Virus record (IMG/VR): IMGVR_UViG_3300033141_006329
Location: 62,001-126,000 of that record
Direction: 5' to 3' (one strand)
Origin: a virus
Length of the DNA: 64,000 bases
Below are positions 53,049 to 61,421 of the stretch, piece after piece. Below the pieces are notes generated by a model. The model was not told the DNA's origin. It saw nothing but the letters and a program-made list of their open reading frames with translations, and did no database searches. How positions within the stretch are numbered: position 1 is the first letter of the stretch; the number at the start of each line of letters is the position of its first letter. Position numbers and translations under genes: made by a program.

Positions 53049-55577
53049 ATGAAGACATCAAAATTTAGCAACTGCACTAGTTGCCCACTACTAAATCAGA
53101 TTATGGTTCACGGCGAAACAAATGTACCACATGATCTAAGTTTAGTTAAATTATTGATATTAGCAGAAGCCCCTGCTACAAAGGAAGTTGAGTTAGGGTT
53201 ACCTTTAAAGGGTAAAGCCGGTAAAGGATTTCGCAGTAGATTTGAGTCGTCATGTTTGGATACCGTTCCTTATTTTATAAACAATGTAGTCATGTGTGCA
53301 AATCTATATAAAGATCCAGTAACAGGTCGAATTAAAACAGATAATCCACCCTCAGAAGCCGTTGATTGTTGTAAGCCGAATTGGGAAGCATTAGTTAAAA
53401 TTCTACAGCCAGAATATATATTGATAATGGGAGGAACAACTCAAGAAGTATTTGGTATAACAGGAACTATATCAGATTCGAGAGGAAAACTATACCCATA
53501 CCCTGGTGATACTTCAGGAATGAAAACCATACCAAAAGTTTTTCTAACATTCCATCCATCATATATAACTAGAGGAACTGCTCCTAAACATAAGATAGAA
53601 CAATTCAATGAAGATTTCGATACATTATATGAAATGATAACCGGAATCTCAGAGAAACAAGAAAAGAAAAAGACCCAGCGAGCAAAACTAAGTATGACTA
53701 AGCCCTATACATATTCACTACCAAAATGGATCAGAGAAGATGATGTATCTTTGATAGATATACAAAAACACCCAAAGTCAAACACCATTGTATATATATT
53801 CAGAGATAAAGATAATAATAGAAAATACCACACAGATAAATCGGGCGAATATTATTACTATAGAACTGAGGGTAAATTAGGAGATTCACCTGTACTAATA
53901 CCTGTATCTGAAACTGAACTCGTACTGAATAAACCTATATATAATAAACATGAAGCACGATATGAATCTGATAATAAACTGGCACATAAACACTCTATAG
54001 ACTATTACATACAAAGAAAAAATCCTGAAATAAATATACCACTGGTAAAACTATTTTTCGATATAGAAATATATAGTGGTGGATCTTTAGAATTTCCAGA
54101 TCCTAAAGTTGGACCGAAACCTATAAATGCTATATCATTTAAGATAGGAGAAAATCCTGTAAATGTATATTTAGTAAATCCTACAAACCTAATAAAAAAA
54201 GAAGACGTATATAATATAGAAGATAAATTAAAGGATATTAGAACAGATTTTGAAGTTAGTATATTTGATACGGAGAAAAAGTTATTAGAAGCATTTTGCA
54301 AATTAATAAAGACATCAGAACCAGACCTATTAATGACTTGGAATGGTACAGGATTTGATATTCCCTATATTTATAATAGATTAAAAAAGAATTCTATAGA
54401 TCCATCATCTATGTCGCCGTTAGGTTGTACACATATTAATGTACATAGATTTGGAGATATTACTATAATGGGTACCTACCATTTGGATATGTTAGAAGCA
54501 TATAAAGATTTGACAGAAAATAAAAAAGAAACCTATGCTTTGGGTGCAATAGCTGTTGATGAATTGGGAGAAGGAAAAGTAGAATTTGAAGGATCATTGG
54601 ATTTAATATATGAAAAAGATATAGAAAGATTTATCAAATATAGTGGACAAGATACTAATCTATTATATGAGTTAGATGTGAAGAAGGGACATGCCGATTT
54701 AAAAAATGAGTTAAGAAGGGTATGTTCTAGCAATTGGAAAGGAACGGAATCTACAACAGGATTATTGGATCCTTTAGTTATATCGTATGCAAAAAATAAA
54801 GGGATGGTTATTAGAAATTCTGAAATGCATAAATCAAATGAGAAACTTAAGGGTGCATATGTGAAAGTTCCGAACCCTGGTATATATAAATGGTTAGTAG
54901 ATTTTGATTATAGCTCCCTCTATCCTAGTACTATTATATCCTTAAATATAGGTCCAGATACACTCATAGGTAAAATAGATCCTGAGATTGCCAAACATTA
55001 TATATATGGTCGTAAAATTCCTGATAAAGTTGAAGTGAATATAACCCCTATGAATACCTATGATTCAAGGTTTAAAACTATGACTAAAGATGAATTTATA
55101 AAATGGGTAGAGTACAACAATGCTATAGTGAGTATAGTAGGTACAATATTTATGGGCCATGATAAGAAAATTTCATTTATGTCTGAGATTTGTTCATTGT
55201 TATTAGGTACTAGGGCAAAATTAAAAGATAAGATGAACAAAGCAAAGGAAGAGAATGATCCTATATGGAAATTGTTTTATAACCAGCAATGGGCGTATAA
55301 AATTCTTGCCAACTCTCTATATGGAGTTTTGGGTACCTTTTCATTCAGATTATTTAAGTTGGATTTAGCTAAAACTATTACAGGGACAGCACAAGAGGCT
55401 TTGAAGTTTGCTATGCACCATACATCAAAGTATATGAAGACAGGGGAGAAAACTGTAGATTTGGATTATATTGATGGGGATTTTGATAGGGATATACCTT
55501 ACGTAATATACGGAGATACAGATAGTAATTTTATAAATATTGCAGAATATCTTATTAATCAAAATATTAATATATAA
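53049..55577 (+). CDS. Uracil-DNA glycosylase/DNA polymerase B fusion, ending after motif C
   Basis: 842 residues. Residues 1-200: family 4-type uracil-DNA glycosylase with ILAEAPATKE (37-46), HPSYITR (169-175) and four probable iron-sulfur Cys (9, 12, 83 and 107 or 108). Residues 335-540: DEDDy exonuclease with FFDIE (Asp338), WNGTGFD (Asn432) and YSGQD (Asp535). Pol motifs: A DFDYSSLYPS (618-627), B KILANSLYG (751-759), C YGDTDS (821-826). The protein stops 17 residues later, so the rest of the palm and the thumb come from the 52255 gene upstream. No intein remnant is visible at the break. Confidence 0.88.
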   Translation: MKTSKFSNCTSCPLLNQIMVHGETNVPHDLSLVKLLILAEAPATKEVELGLPLKGKAGKGFRSRFESSCLDTVPYFINNVVMCANLYKDPVTGRIKTDNPPSEAVDCCKPNWEALVKILQPEYILIMGGTTQEVFGITGTISDSRGKLYPYPGDTSGMKTIPKVFLTFHPSYITRGTAPKHKIEQFNEDFDTLYEMITGISEKQEKKKTQRAKLSMTKPYTYSLPKWIREDDVSLIDIQKHPKSNTIVYIFRDKDNNRKYHTDKSGEYYYYRTEGKLGDSPVLIPVSETELVLNKPIYNKHEARYESDNKLAHKHSIDYYIQRKNPEINIPLVKLFFDIEIYSGGSLEFPDPKVGPKPINAISFKIGENPVNVYLVNPTNLIKKEDVYNIEDKLKDIRTDFEVSIFDTEKKLLEAFCKLIKTSEPDLLMTWNGTGFDIPYIYNRLKKNSIDPSSMSPLGCTHINVHRFGDITIMGTYHLDMLEAYKDLTENKKETYALGAIAVDELGEGKVEFEGSLDLIYEKDIERFIKYSGQDTNLLYELDVKKGHADLKNELRRVCSSNWKGTESTTGLLDPLVISYAKNKGMVIRNSEMHKSNEKLKGAYVKVPNPGIYKWLVDFDYSSLYPSTIISLNIGPDTLIGKIDPEIAKHYIYGRKIPDKVEVNITPMNTYDSRFKTMTKDEFIKWVEYNNAIVSIVGTIFMGHDKKISFMSEICSLLLGTRAKLKDKMNKAKEENDPIWKLFYNQQWAYKILANSLYGVLGTFSFRLFKLDLAKTITGTAQEALKFAMHHTSKYMKTGEKTVDLDYIDGDFDRDIPYVIYGDTDSNFINIAEYLINQNINI

Positions 55578-55603
55578 TCAATGAGAATAATCCACACGTG
55601 TGA

Positions 55604-55620
55604 GTGGACAAATTAGAAAC
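55604..55620 (+). promoter_or_regulatory. GGACAAA element
   Basis: GTGGACAAATTAGAAAC, with the hairpin CCAC-acgtgtga-GTGG formed upstream. It serves the 55640 gene. Confidence 0.6.
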
Positions 55621-55639
55621 AATAAGAGGAGGGAATATC

Positions 55640-55876
55640 ATGTTTAGGGTTATTTATGTTGATATGGACATGAGAGAAAAAACAGATTTAAACATGGCGG
55701 AATCAGAACAAGGCGAACATCATGTGCCACATGTACAAGACTATATTATATTGCAAAAATCTGACTATCATGTAAGATATATGGTTAGAGAAGTTGTACG
55801 TGTATATGAGGGGGTAAAACAAACAGTATATGTAAAATTAATAGATGACAAAGTACATCCTGGAAAATTTGAATAA
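55640..55876 (+). CDS. Small hypothetical protein upstream of queE
   Basis: 78 residues from the ATG at 55640 after AGAGGAGGG. MFRVIYVDMDMREKTDLNM, then HHVPHVQDYIILQKSDYHV and VYVKLIDD: a beta-rich small domain. Not recognised. First gene of the queE-dpdA-helicase run. Confidence 0.65.
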   Translation: MFRVIYVDMDMREKTDLNMAESEQGEHHVPHVQDYIILQKSDYHVRYMVREVVRVYEGVKQTVYVKLIDDKVHPGKFE

Positions 55877-55892
55877 TAAGGAGGGATTAACC

Positions 55893-56639
55893 ATGACTAG
55901 AGTAGTAGAACATTTTGAATCTATACAAGGAGAAGGACCATATGCAGGAACACCTTCTTACTTTATACGATTGTCTGGATGCATTTTAAAGTGTCCGTTC
56001 TGTGATTCAAAATTCGCATGGAGTAAAGACGCAGGCGAACCTTTAAAAGATATAAATATAAATATACCTGAACAGTATGAACATATTGTAGTATCTGGAG
56101 GAGAACCGTTTATACATATGGGTGATCCAGAGTTTATATCACTTATGCAAAAATATGGTAAAACAAAAAGAATATCATTTGAGACTACTGCTATACAATC
56201 CTTAGATCAATTTCCATCAAGTATCATTATTACTATATATAAATCATTGCGAAAACTCAAATTCCCTGTAGATTTTAAACACCCAGCATATATCATATCT
56301 CCAAAACTTGGAAAAGAATCGTATCCAAAAGGTATTAGCGAAAACGATATATTTATCCATTACCAATTAGAACAAGAATATTCAGATATAACCAAGAAAA
56401 ATGTATTTTATAAAATTATATTTGAGGAATCTAAATATAGTATAATAAAAGCATTTATCAACCAAATTCCATCATGGTTTTTAGACAATGTGTATATAAT
56501 GCCAATGACACCTATACCATACAATCATGATGAGTACATAAAAAATTGTAAATCAACAGTAGAATTTTGTAAAGAAATAGGAATTAGATATACGCCTAGA
56601 ATTCACATAGATATCTATGGTGTCAGACAAGGCGTTTAG
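55893..56639 (+). CDS. queE: 7-carboxy-7-deazaguanine synthase (radical SAM)
   Basis: 248 residues from the ATG at 55893 (AAGGAGGGAT site). N-terminal signature ESIQGEGPYAGTPSYFIRLS, then the cluster motif CILKCPFC (Cys30, 34, 37) and VVSGGEPFI, all typical of QueE. It converts carboxy-tetrahydropterin to carboxy-deazaguanine. The QueD and FolE steps are not in the window and may come from host genes. Confidence 0.92.
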   Translation: MTRVVEHFESIQGEGPYAGTPSYFIRLSGCILKCPFCDSKFAWSKDAGEPLKDININIPEQYEHIVVSGGEPFIHMGDPEFISLMQKYGKTKRISFETTAIQSLDQFPSSIIITIYKSLRKLKFPVDFKHPAYIISPKLGKESYPKGISENDIFIHYQLEQEYSDITKKNVFYKIIFEESKYSIIKAFINQIPSWFLDNVYIMPMTPIPYNHDEYIKNCKSTVEFCKEIGIRYTPRIHIDIYGVRQGV

Positions 56640-56648
56640 GAGGAAAAA

Positions 56649-58034
56649 TTGAAAAAATCAGGATTTGTAGCAGCCGGGCTACCCGCGTTACGGCAGCATT
56701 TAAATTGTATACTAAAGCATAACCCAGAGCATTTCACCGAGAAAGCTCTGAACGATTTCTTATTAGAGAATTGTAACAAATTTCTAACCAGCATCGGTAT
56801 AAGTATCGATAAAAAGAAGCCAGATGATATGGCAATATTTAAGAGGTATCAACGAAAATTTGATAGCTTTAAGAATACTGGATTTTTGAATAATTGTGAT
56901 ATAATGATTGATTCCGCAGGGTTTCAATTTCAAATTGGGGTATTGCCAAAAAGTTTTGTCCCTAAATTTATTGATGGTTATCACGATTTTCTTATAAATA
57001 ATTATGGGAGATATTCTCAAGCTTTTGTATTCGATCCAGTTCCAGGTGCTACTAAATCCATTATAGATTCCTACAAAGAAATGAAAGATTTAAATATGAT
57101 GTCTTATCAAAAAGCCGCCAATTTACCCGCCCATGTAAAGAGGTCTATGATGTATATACATCACTTCCGTACTCCAAAGATAAATAAATTATTTAAGGAA
57201 ATGTTATTTGAACATAATTTAGCAGATGGTTTTGGTAGCTTTGCAACAGGAGGATTGGTTTCCTTTCTATCTAGTTCTCAGGGAAATCCTCCCTGTAATA
57301 TGTATGTTATCCCACTCATAGATATATTAACATATGCTCTTAAAAATGGTCTAAAATCGCTCAGATTTCACGTTCTAGGCGATAGTGATTGGAAGTCGGT
57401 ATTATTCCATAAGTTCATAGAAAGACACGTTAAAGAAGTACATGACATCGATATAGAGGTGACATACGATAGTACAACAATACAAAAAACATTTATGATG
57501 GGTAGGTATTTATTTGTTCCATCTTATAAAGATAAATCTATATGGAAAATGTTTCTTAAATCAGATGGTCTACACATGAGATGGAAAGATGAGGGAAGTG
57601 TTTTAGATTATTACTATAAATTAATGGGAAATATATCTGATGAATATGGATTTAAAAAATTGAATCCACAAGATGATCCCATTTATATAAATAATGGTAT
57701 AAAGACTCATAGAGTAGCATATGCTTTTGCCATATTACATGTATTAAAATTGTTTAGAGTCTGTAGTGAATGGTGTGAGGATTATGTAGATCAATTATAT
57801 CCCCTCTATCAGAATGGACAAATTACAAAGTTTGATACTGAAGTAGAAAATATAATGTTAAAGTTTAACAATGGGAAGTTATCAAACGCCATAAGCGGTA
57901 GAACATCTGCGACATACAATTCATTAAAAATGATAGAAAATTTAGATATAGATTATTGTAATTATCTAGTGGATAGATATATGTCGATAGATGAGGCTGC
58001 GTCACTAAAAAATTATAAAGAGTCCACATTTTAG
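56649..58034 (+). CDS. dpdA: DpdA-like DNA 7-deazaguanine transglycosylase
   Basis: 461 residues, TTG start eight bases after TAGGAGG. The TGT-type active site appears as MIDSAGFQFQIG (Asp88; usual tRNA enzymes read DSGGFQ). It then has FVFDPVPGATKS, ATGGLVSFL and FHVLGDSDWKS, the barrel order of the queuine transglycosylase superfamily. There is no zinc-site CxC-x2-C near the C-terminus, which argues for a DNA rather than a tRNA enzyme. It would swap guanine for preQ0 or a relative in phage DNA to escape restriction. Confidence 0.82.
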   Translation: MKKSGFVAAGLPALRQHLNCILKHNPEHFTEKALNDFLLENCNKFLTSIGISIDKKKPDDMAIFKRYQRKFDSFKNTGFLNNCDIMIDSAGFQFQIGVLPKSFVPKFIDGYHDFLINNYGRYSQAFVFDPVPGATKSIIDSYKEMKDLNMMSYQKAANLPAHVKRSMMYIHHFRTPKINKLFKEMLFEHNLADGFGSFATGGLVSFLSSSQGNPPCNMYVIPLIDILTYALKNGLKSLRFHVLGDSDWKSVLFHKFIERHVKEVHDIDIEVTYDSTTIQKTFMMGRYLFVPSYKDKSIWKMFLKSDGLHMRWKDEGSVLDYYYKLMGNISDEYGFKKLNPQDDPIYINNGIKTHRVAYAFAILHVLKLFRVCSEWCEDYVDQLYPLYQNGQITKFDTEVENIMLKFNNGKLSNAISGRTSATYNSLKMIENLDIDYCNYLVDRYMSIDEAASLKNYKESTF

Positions 58035-58045
58035 GAGGTGATTTT

Positions 58046-59542
58046 TTGATCGGAGAGTTTTTTATAGATACTTGTATATCGTTAGGTTGTTCTGTAAACG
58101 ATGATGATGCTAAGTTACTAGAGGTTATACAATCCATATTATCCTGGCATAAGAAAGAAACACAAAAGGATGATGTGCCTATAGAATTTTTAGATAAGGT
58201 TGAATTGGCAAATTATCTAATAAACTACCGTATGAATAATAAACCATTTGATTTTAAAAGTATGGTTTACGGGTTGAAAAATGGAAAGTTAAAAAACCTT
58301 ATTCCTATAGTAGAGAATAGTAAGACAGAGATTGCAGAGGAAGAGTTGGAAAAGATCAGTAGTTTCATATATTCTAAGAAGAAATTATGCGATATGATCA
58401 CAGGCAGAAATAACATCCAAGAATTATTAACAGATGTAGAAACAGGGAATTATATAGATGATGATGAGATATGTGAAAGATGGGAACATCAAATAACGAA
58501 TAGTTATACTCAAATAACAGAGATAAATAGAATAGAGGCTGTTAAGGATGTTGCTTCTTTGGATTTATTAAACGATGAATACGATGAAGTTGAAAGATCA
58601 ATACGAGAGAGATATTCATCTAAGAATGTAATAAAAACAGGATATAAATCAGTGGATAATCTTTTACCAGCAAAGGGATTTGAGAGAGGTCGATTGTATG
58701 TTATTGGCGGTACTTCAGGTATAGGGAAATCTAACTTCATGATTAATCTAATTGTAAATGCAATAAGTCAAGGAGATCCAGATCCAGATGCTATTTATTT
58801 ATATTTAACAGGAGAGAATTTAATAGGAGAGTCCTTAGAGAGGACATATTGTTGTTTCACCAGAACTCCTCATAAAAATATGGTTGATAGTATTTTAAAT
58901 GATCCCACATTCTCACTAAAAAAAGAAATAACAAACATCCTGACAAGTAAATCCTCTAATATTCATATGAAATATATAAAGCCTGATATAACAACATCCT
59001 TTGATGTTGCAGCATTAATAGCCGATGTCAATTCAAAAGGAAATCTAAAAGCTGTATATTTAGACTATTTAGATCTGACATGTAGTGGTTATAAAATAGA
59101 TGATATTAGATTAGATATAGGTCGAGCATGTAGAGCATATAAAAACCTTGCAGTTGATTATAAAATACCATTCATAACAGCTACTCAGCTTAATAGAAGT
59201 GGGTATGATAAAGAGCTAGAACCTAGTCTGATATCTATGAGCGAATCTATGAAAAAAGTTCATGACTCTGATTTTGTATTATTCTTACAACCACCAACCG
59301 AGTCAGTAATGTCAATACCATTTAACGGATCTACAAAATCTTTTAAGAAGGTAAAAATGACAGTTTTAAAAAATCGCAACGGGGAAGTTGGTGCATCTAC
59401 TAATATAGTTAGTAACATACGACTGGGTGATAAGAAGATTTTTGATTATTCAATGGAAGAAGAACCTGAAACCAGAATTGATATTGTAGACACAAATATA
59501 GTGGACGAAAATTATGATGAATATACTAATAATGTTTGGTAA
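58046..59542 (+). CDS. Replicative DNA helicase (DnaB/gp41-like)
   Basis: 498 residues, TTG start eight bases after AGGAGGTG. Walker A GGTSGIGKSN (from 221), Walker B AVYLDYLDLT, sensor ITATQLNRSG, and the RecA-type core of DnaB. The N-terminal 200 residues are a family-poor helical domain. Acts with the primase (23905 gene) on the lagging strand. The TTG start follows the dpdA stop by 12 bases. Confidence 0.92.
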   Translation: MIGEFFIDTCISLGCSVNDDDAKLLEVIQSILSWHKKETQKDDVPIEFLDKVELANYLINYRMNNKPFDFKSMVYGLKNGKLKNLIPIVENSKTEIAEEELEKISSFIYSKKKLCDMITGRNNIQELLTDVETGNYIDDDEICERWEHQITNSYTQITEINRIEAVKDVASLDLLNDEYDEVERSIRERYSSKNVIKTGYKSVDNLLPAKGFERGRLYVIGGTSGIGKSNFMINLIVNAISQGDPDPDAIYLYLTGENLIGESLERTYCCFTRTPHKNMVDSILNDPTFSLKKEITNILTSKSSNIHMKYIKPDITTSFDVAALIADVNSKGNLKAVYLDYLDLTCSGYKIDDIRLDIGRACRAYKNLAVDYKIPFITATQLNRSGYDKELEPSLISMSESMKKVHDSDFVLFLQPPTESVMSIPFNGSTKSFKKVKMTVLKNRNGEVGASTNIVSNIRLGDKKIFDYSMEEEPETRIDIVDTNIVDENYDEYTNNVW

Positions 59543-59564
59543 TTTCTGTGATGAAAATTAGAAA

Positions 59565-59579
59565 GGACAAATTTAAAAG
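59565..59579 (+). promoter_or_regulatory. GGACAAA element
   Basis: GGACAAATTTAAAAG, 55 bases before the start of the 59635 gene; the farthest spacing seen. Confidence 0.5.
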
Positions 59580-59634
59580 AGAGCGATAATTAGGTAATTC
59601 CTAAAGGGTATATAAAAGAAAAAAGGAGAAAGAA

Positions 59635-60162
59635 ATGAGTAACGATAAGGATTATATTAAGTTTTTAGAAGAATCTGTTGCAGTACAGAAATATAAGGCA
59701 CCCTGTGATAAGGTAGTTAATTGGAAGGGTGAAGGAAAATTAAATTCAAGTCTCGATGGAGATATTGATTATTTAGTTAAGAAAATTACTAAGGGTGATA
59801 AACCCGAAGATAAAGCTATTCAATCAGAATCTAAAACTGGGAGTGATTCTCCCTTATCTATATTAGAGAAAGAATTAGATGAAGCAGATGAAGAATTAGA
59901 TGCTAAAGATATAGAAAAAGATCTCGAAAAAGATATGGAAGCTGATAAGGACATAGCTGAAGAAGGTTGTAAAGGCATAGACGAAACCATAGATTTATCC
60001 AATGTTGAGAGTGATATATTATCTAGGCTTATTTCTGAAATGGATGCTATGGATAGTTTTGAAGATGAAGACATGATTGATACAGGAATGGGTGATGATT
60101 ATGTTGACGATGAATTAGATACGGAGGCGTTACCCGCTGAGGATGATTATCTGGGTATCTAA
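59635..60162 (+). CDS. Acidic protein of unknown role
   Basis: 175 residues. A basic N-terminal 55 residues precede a long Asp/Glu-rich region (EKELDEADEELDAKDIEKDL) and the end EDDYLGI. Placed between helicase and head genes. It could be a scaffold-like or DNA-mimic protein; not recognised. Closed by a terminator. Confidence 0.65.
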   Translation: MSNDKDYIKFLEESVAVQKYKAPCDKVVNWKGEGKLNSSLDGDIDYLVKKITKGDKPEDKAIQSESKTGSDSPLSILEKELDEADEELDAKDIEKDLEKDMEADKDIAEEGCKGIDETIDLSNVESDILSRLISEMDAMDSFEDEDMIDTGMGDDYVDDELDTEALPAEDDYLGI

Positions 60163-60167
60163 TATAC

Positions 60168-60182
60168 GCCTCGTGCAGAGGC
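60168..60182 (+). other. Small hairpin after the acidic gene
   Basis: GCCTC-GTGCA-GAGGC, a perfect 5-bp stem, 5 bases after the stop codon and before the main terminator. Confidence 0.5.
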
Positions 60183-60194
60183 ATTTCGCTACCG

Positions 60195-60231
60195 AAAAGG
60201 GTTCGTCATTTTACAACGACGGGCCCTTTTT
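60195..60231 (+). terminator. Rho-independent terminator
   Basis: AAAAGGGTTCGTC and GACGGGCCCTTTT pair (two G-T wobbles) around an 11-base loop, followed by TTTTT. It separates the replication block from the head-gene block. Confidence 0.88.
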
Positions 60232-60261
60232 AATTATAATTCAACAGGAAGGGGCTAAAAA

Positions 60262-60519
60262 ATGTTAGAAGTATTTTTGAAGGATCCGGGAATAATTTTT
60301 ACGAAGAACAACGGAAAGGTTGTCAGAACACCGATCAAATTTTATATAAAGGAATCCGAGAAACTTTTATATGAATCAATGATAAGGGCAAGTTCCATAA
60401 ATAATTTTGAGATAACTGAGATAGATGAGGTTCCCAATAAATCAAAAGGGAATGTTCCAAATCTATCGAAAATTAAACCAAAATCAGACATCAATCTAGA
60501 ATTTAAAGTGAAGGGTTAA
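60262..60519 (+). CDS. Hypothetical protein, first of the head block
   Basis: 85 residues (MLEVFLKDPGIIFTKNNGKV to NLEFKVKG), beta-rich then a Lys/Pro tail. AGGAAGGGGC site. Unknown; probably structural by position. Confidence 0.65.
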   Translation: MLEVFLKDPGIIFTKNNGKVVRTPIKFYIKESEKLLYESMIRASSINNFEITEIDEVPNKSKGNVPNLSKIKPKSDINLEFKVKG

Positions 60520-60523
60520 TCAT

Positions 60524-60994
60524 ATGTATAAATTCATATTCTATTTGAAGGATAATAAAAACATTGTGATAACCTCTAAAACTAATAATACATCTATAAA
60601 AGATTATGTTGATAAAATAGCAGATATCATGGTAGGTACCGAGTTAACAAAGTTCGAAACAGAAACAGATGTCCTTATGTTAAAACCCTTAGATTTAATG
60701 GGTGTACATATAGTATTAGATACAAAGTCCGAATCATCTTTCACTCCTATTGATTATTCAGAGGGTATAATAGACGAACCAAATCTACAAGCCGTAATAC
60801 CTGATATAGACTTGAGTGATGTAGGTGTTGATGTGGAAAAAGAAGCAGAAGAAACTTTAGATGAGTTTGCCGACACTATAGACAAAATTGTAGAGACAAA
60901 AATAGAACCAGAAGTAGAAGTTGAAGCAAATGAAGAGGAAATAAAAGAAGATCCTGCAGAAGAGGAGGAGACAGATGATAATACTTCTGATTAA
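60524..60994 (+). CDS. Hypothetical protein with acidic tail
   Basis: 156 residues. Alpha/beta N-terminal half (FIFYLKDNKNIVITSKTNNT), then a long Glu/Asp tail (EVEVEANEEEIKEDPAEEEE). Overlaps the next start by 20 bases. Position before the portal suggests a head or neck assembly factor. Confidence 0.65.
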   Translation: MYKFIFYLKDNKNIVITSKTNNTSIKDYVDKIADIMVGTELTKFETETDVLMLKPLDLMGVHIVLDTKSESSFTPIDYSEGIIDEPNLQAVIPDIDLSDVGVDVEKEAEETLDEFADTIDKIVETKIEPEVEVEANEEEIKEDPAEEEETDDNTSD

Positions 60995-61421
60995 TGCCTG
61001 GTTACTTCTGTTCTTTATTATGTTATATACGGTATTGGATCGTAATATCAAATTAAAAAATAGGACGGATGTATTTGACCGATATGGAGAACTTTTGGTA
61101 ATAATGGATAGATCGAAAGAGTTAGCATATCAGAAAGTTTTTCAGGATCATGTATTGACCTATTCTTTTTCAGGATTTAAAGTGAACAAGGAAGAACTGG
61201 ATTTATTTCAATCAATATATATAAAGACTCTTTTTACATTCTGTGGTCCAAAGGTGATAGAAGATTTGAAAATATTACATGGGGATATAGATTCTGTTTG
61301 TGCAATACTTGTAAATGATTTTATTCAAAGGATAAAGCAAGATGAAACGAATATAACAGGCAGGATGTTAGAGGCTGAAAAAAATAAAGAAGAGGAAGGA
61401 GGCGTAACGAATAATGGCTAG
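60975..61421 (+). CDS. Membrane-anchored hypothetical protein before the portal gene
   Basis: 148 residues. A single N-terminal hydrophobic segment (IILLINAWLLLFFIMLYTVL) is followed by a helical soluble part. GGAGGAGAC site. A membrane anchor just before the portal gene could tether prohead assembly to the membrane; that is inference. Confidence 0.65.
   Translation: MIILLINAWLLLFFIMLYTVLDRNIKLKNRTDVFDRYGELLVIMDRSKELAYQKVFQDHVLTYSFSGFKVNKEELDLFQSIYIKTLFTFCGPKVIEDLKILHGDIDSVCAILVNDFIQRIKQDETNITGRMLEAEKNKEEEGGVTNNG

Noticed and set aside
55500-55577. Split intein at the polymerase break
   Set aside because: Residues after YGDTDS continue as ordinary polymerase sequence and the C-terminal gene starts with an ordinary helix; no intein splice blocks (Cys start or His-Asn end) are visible.
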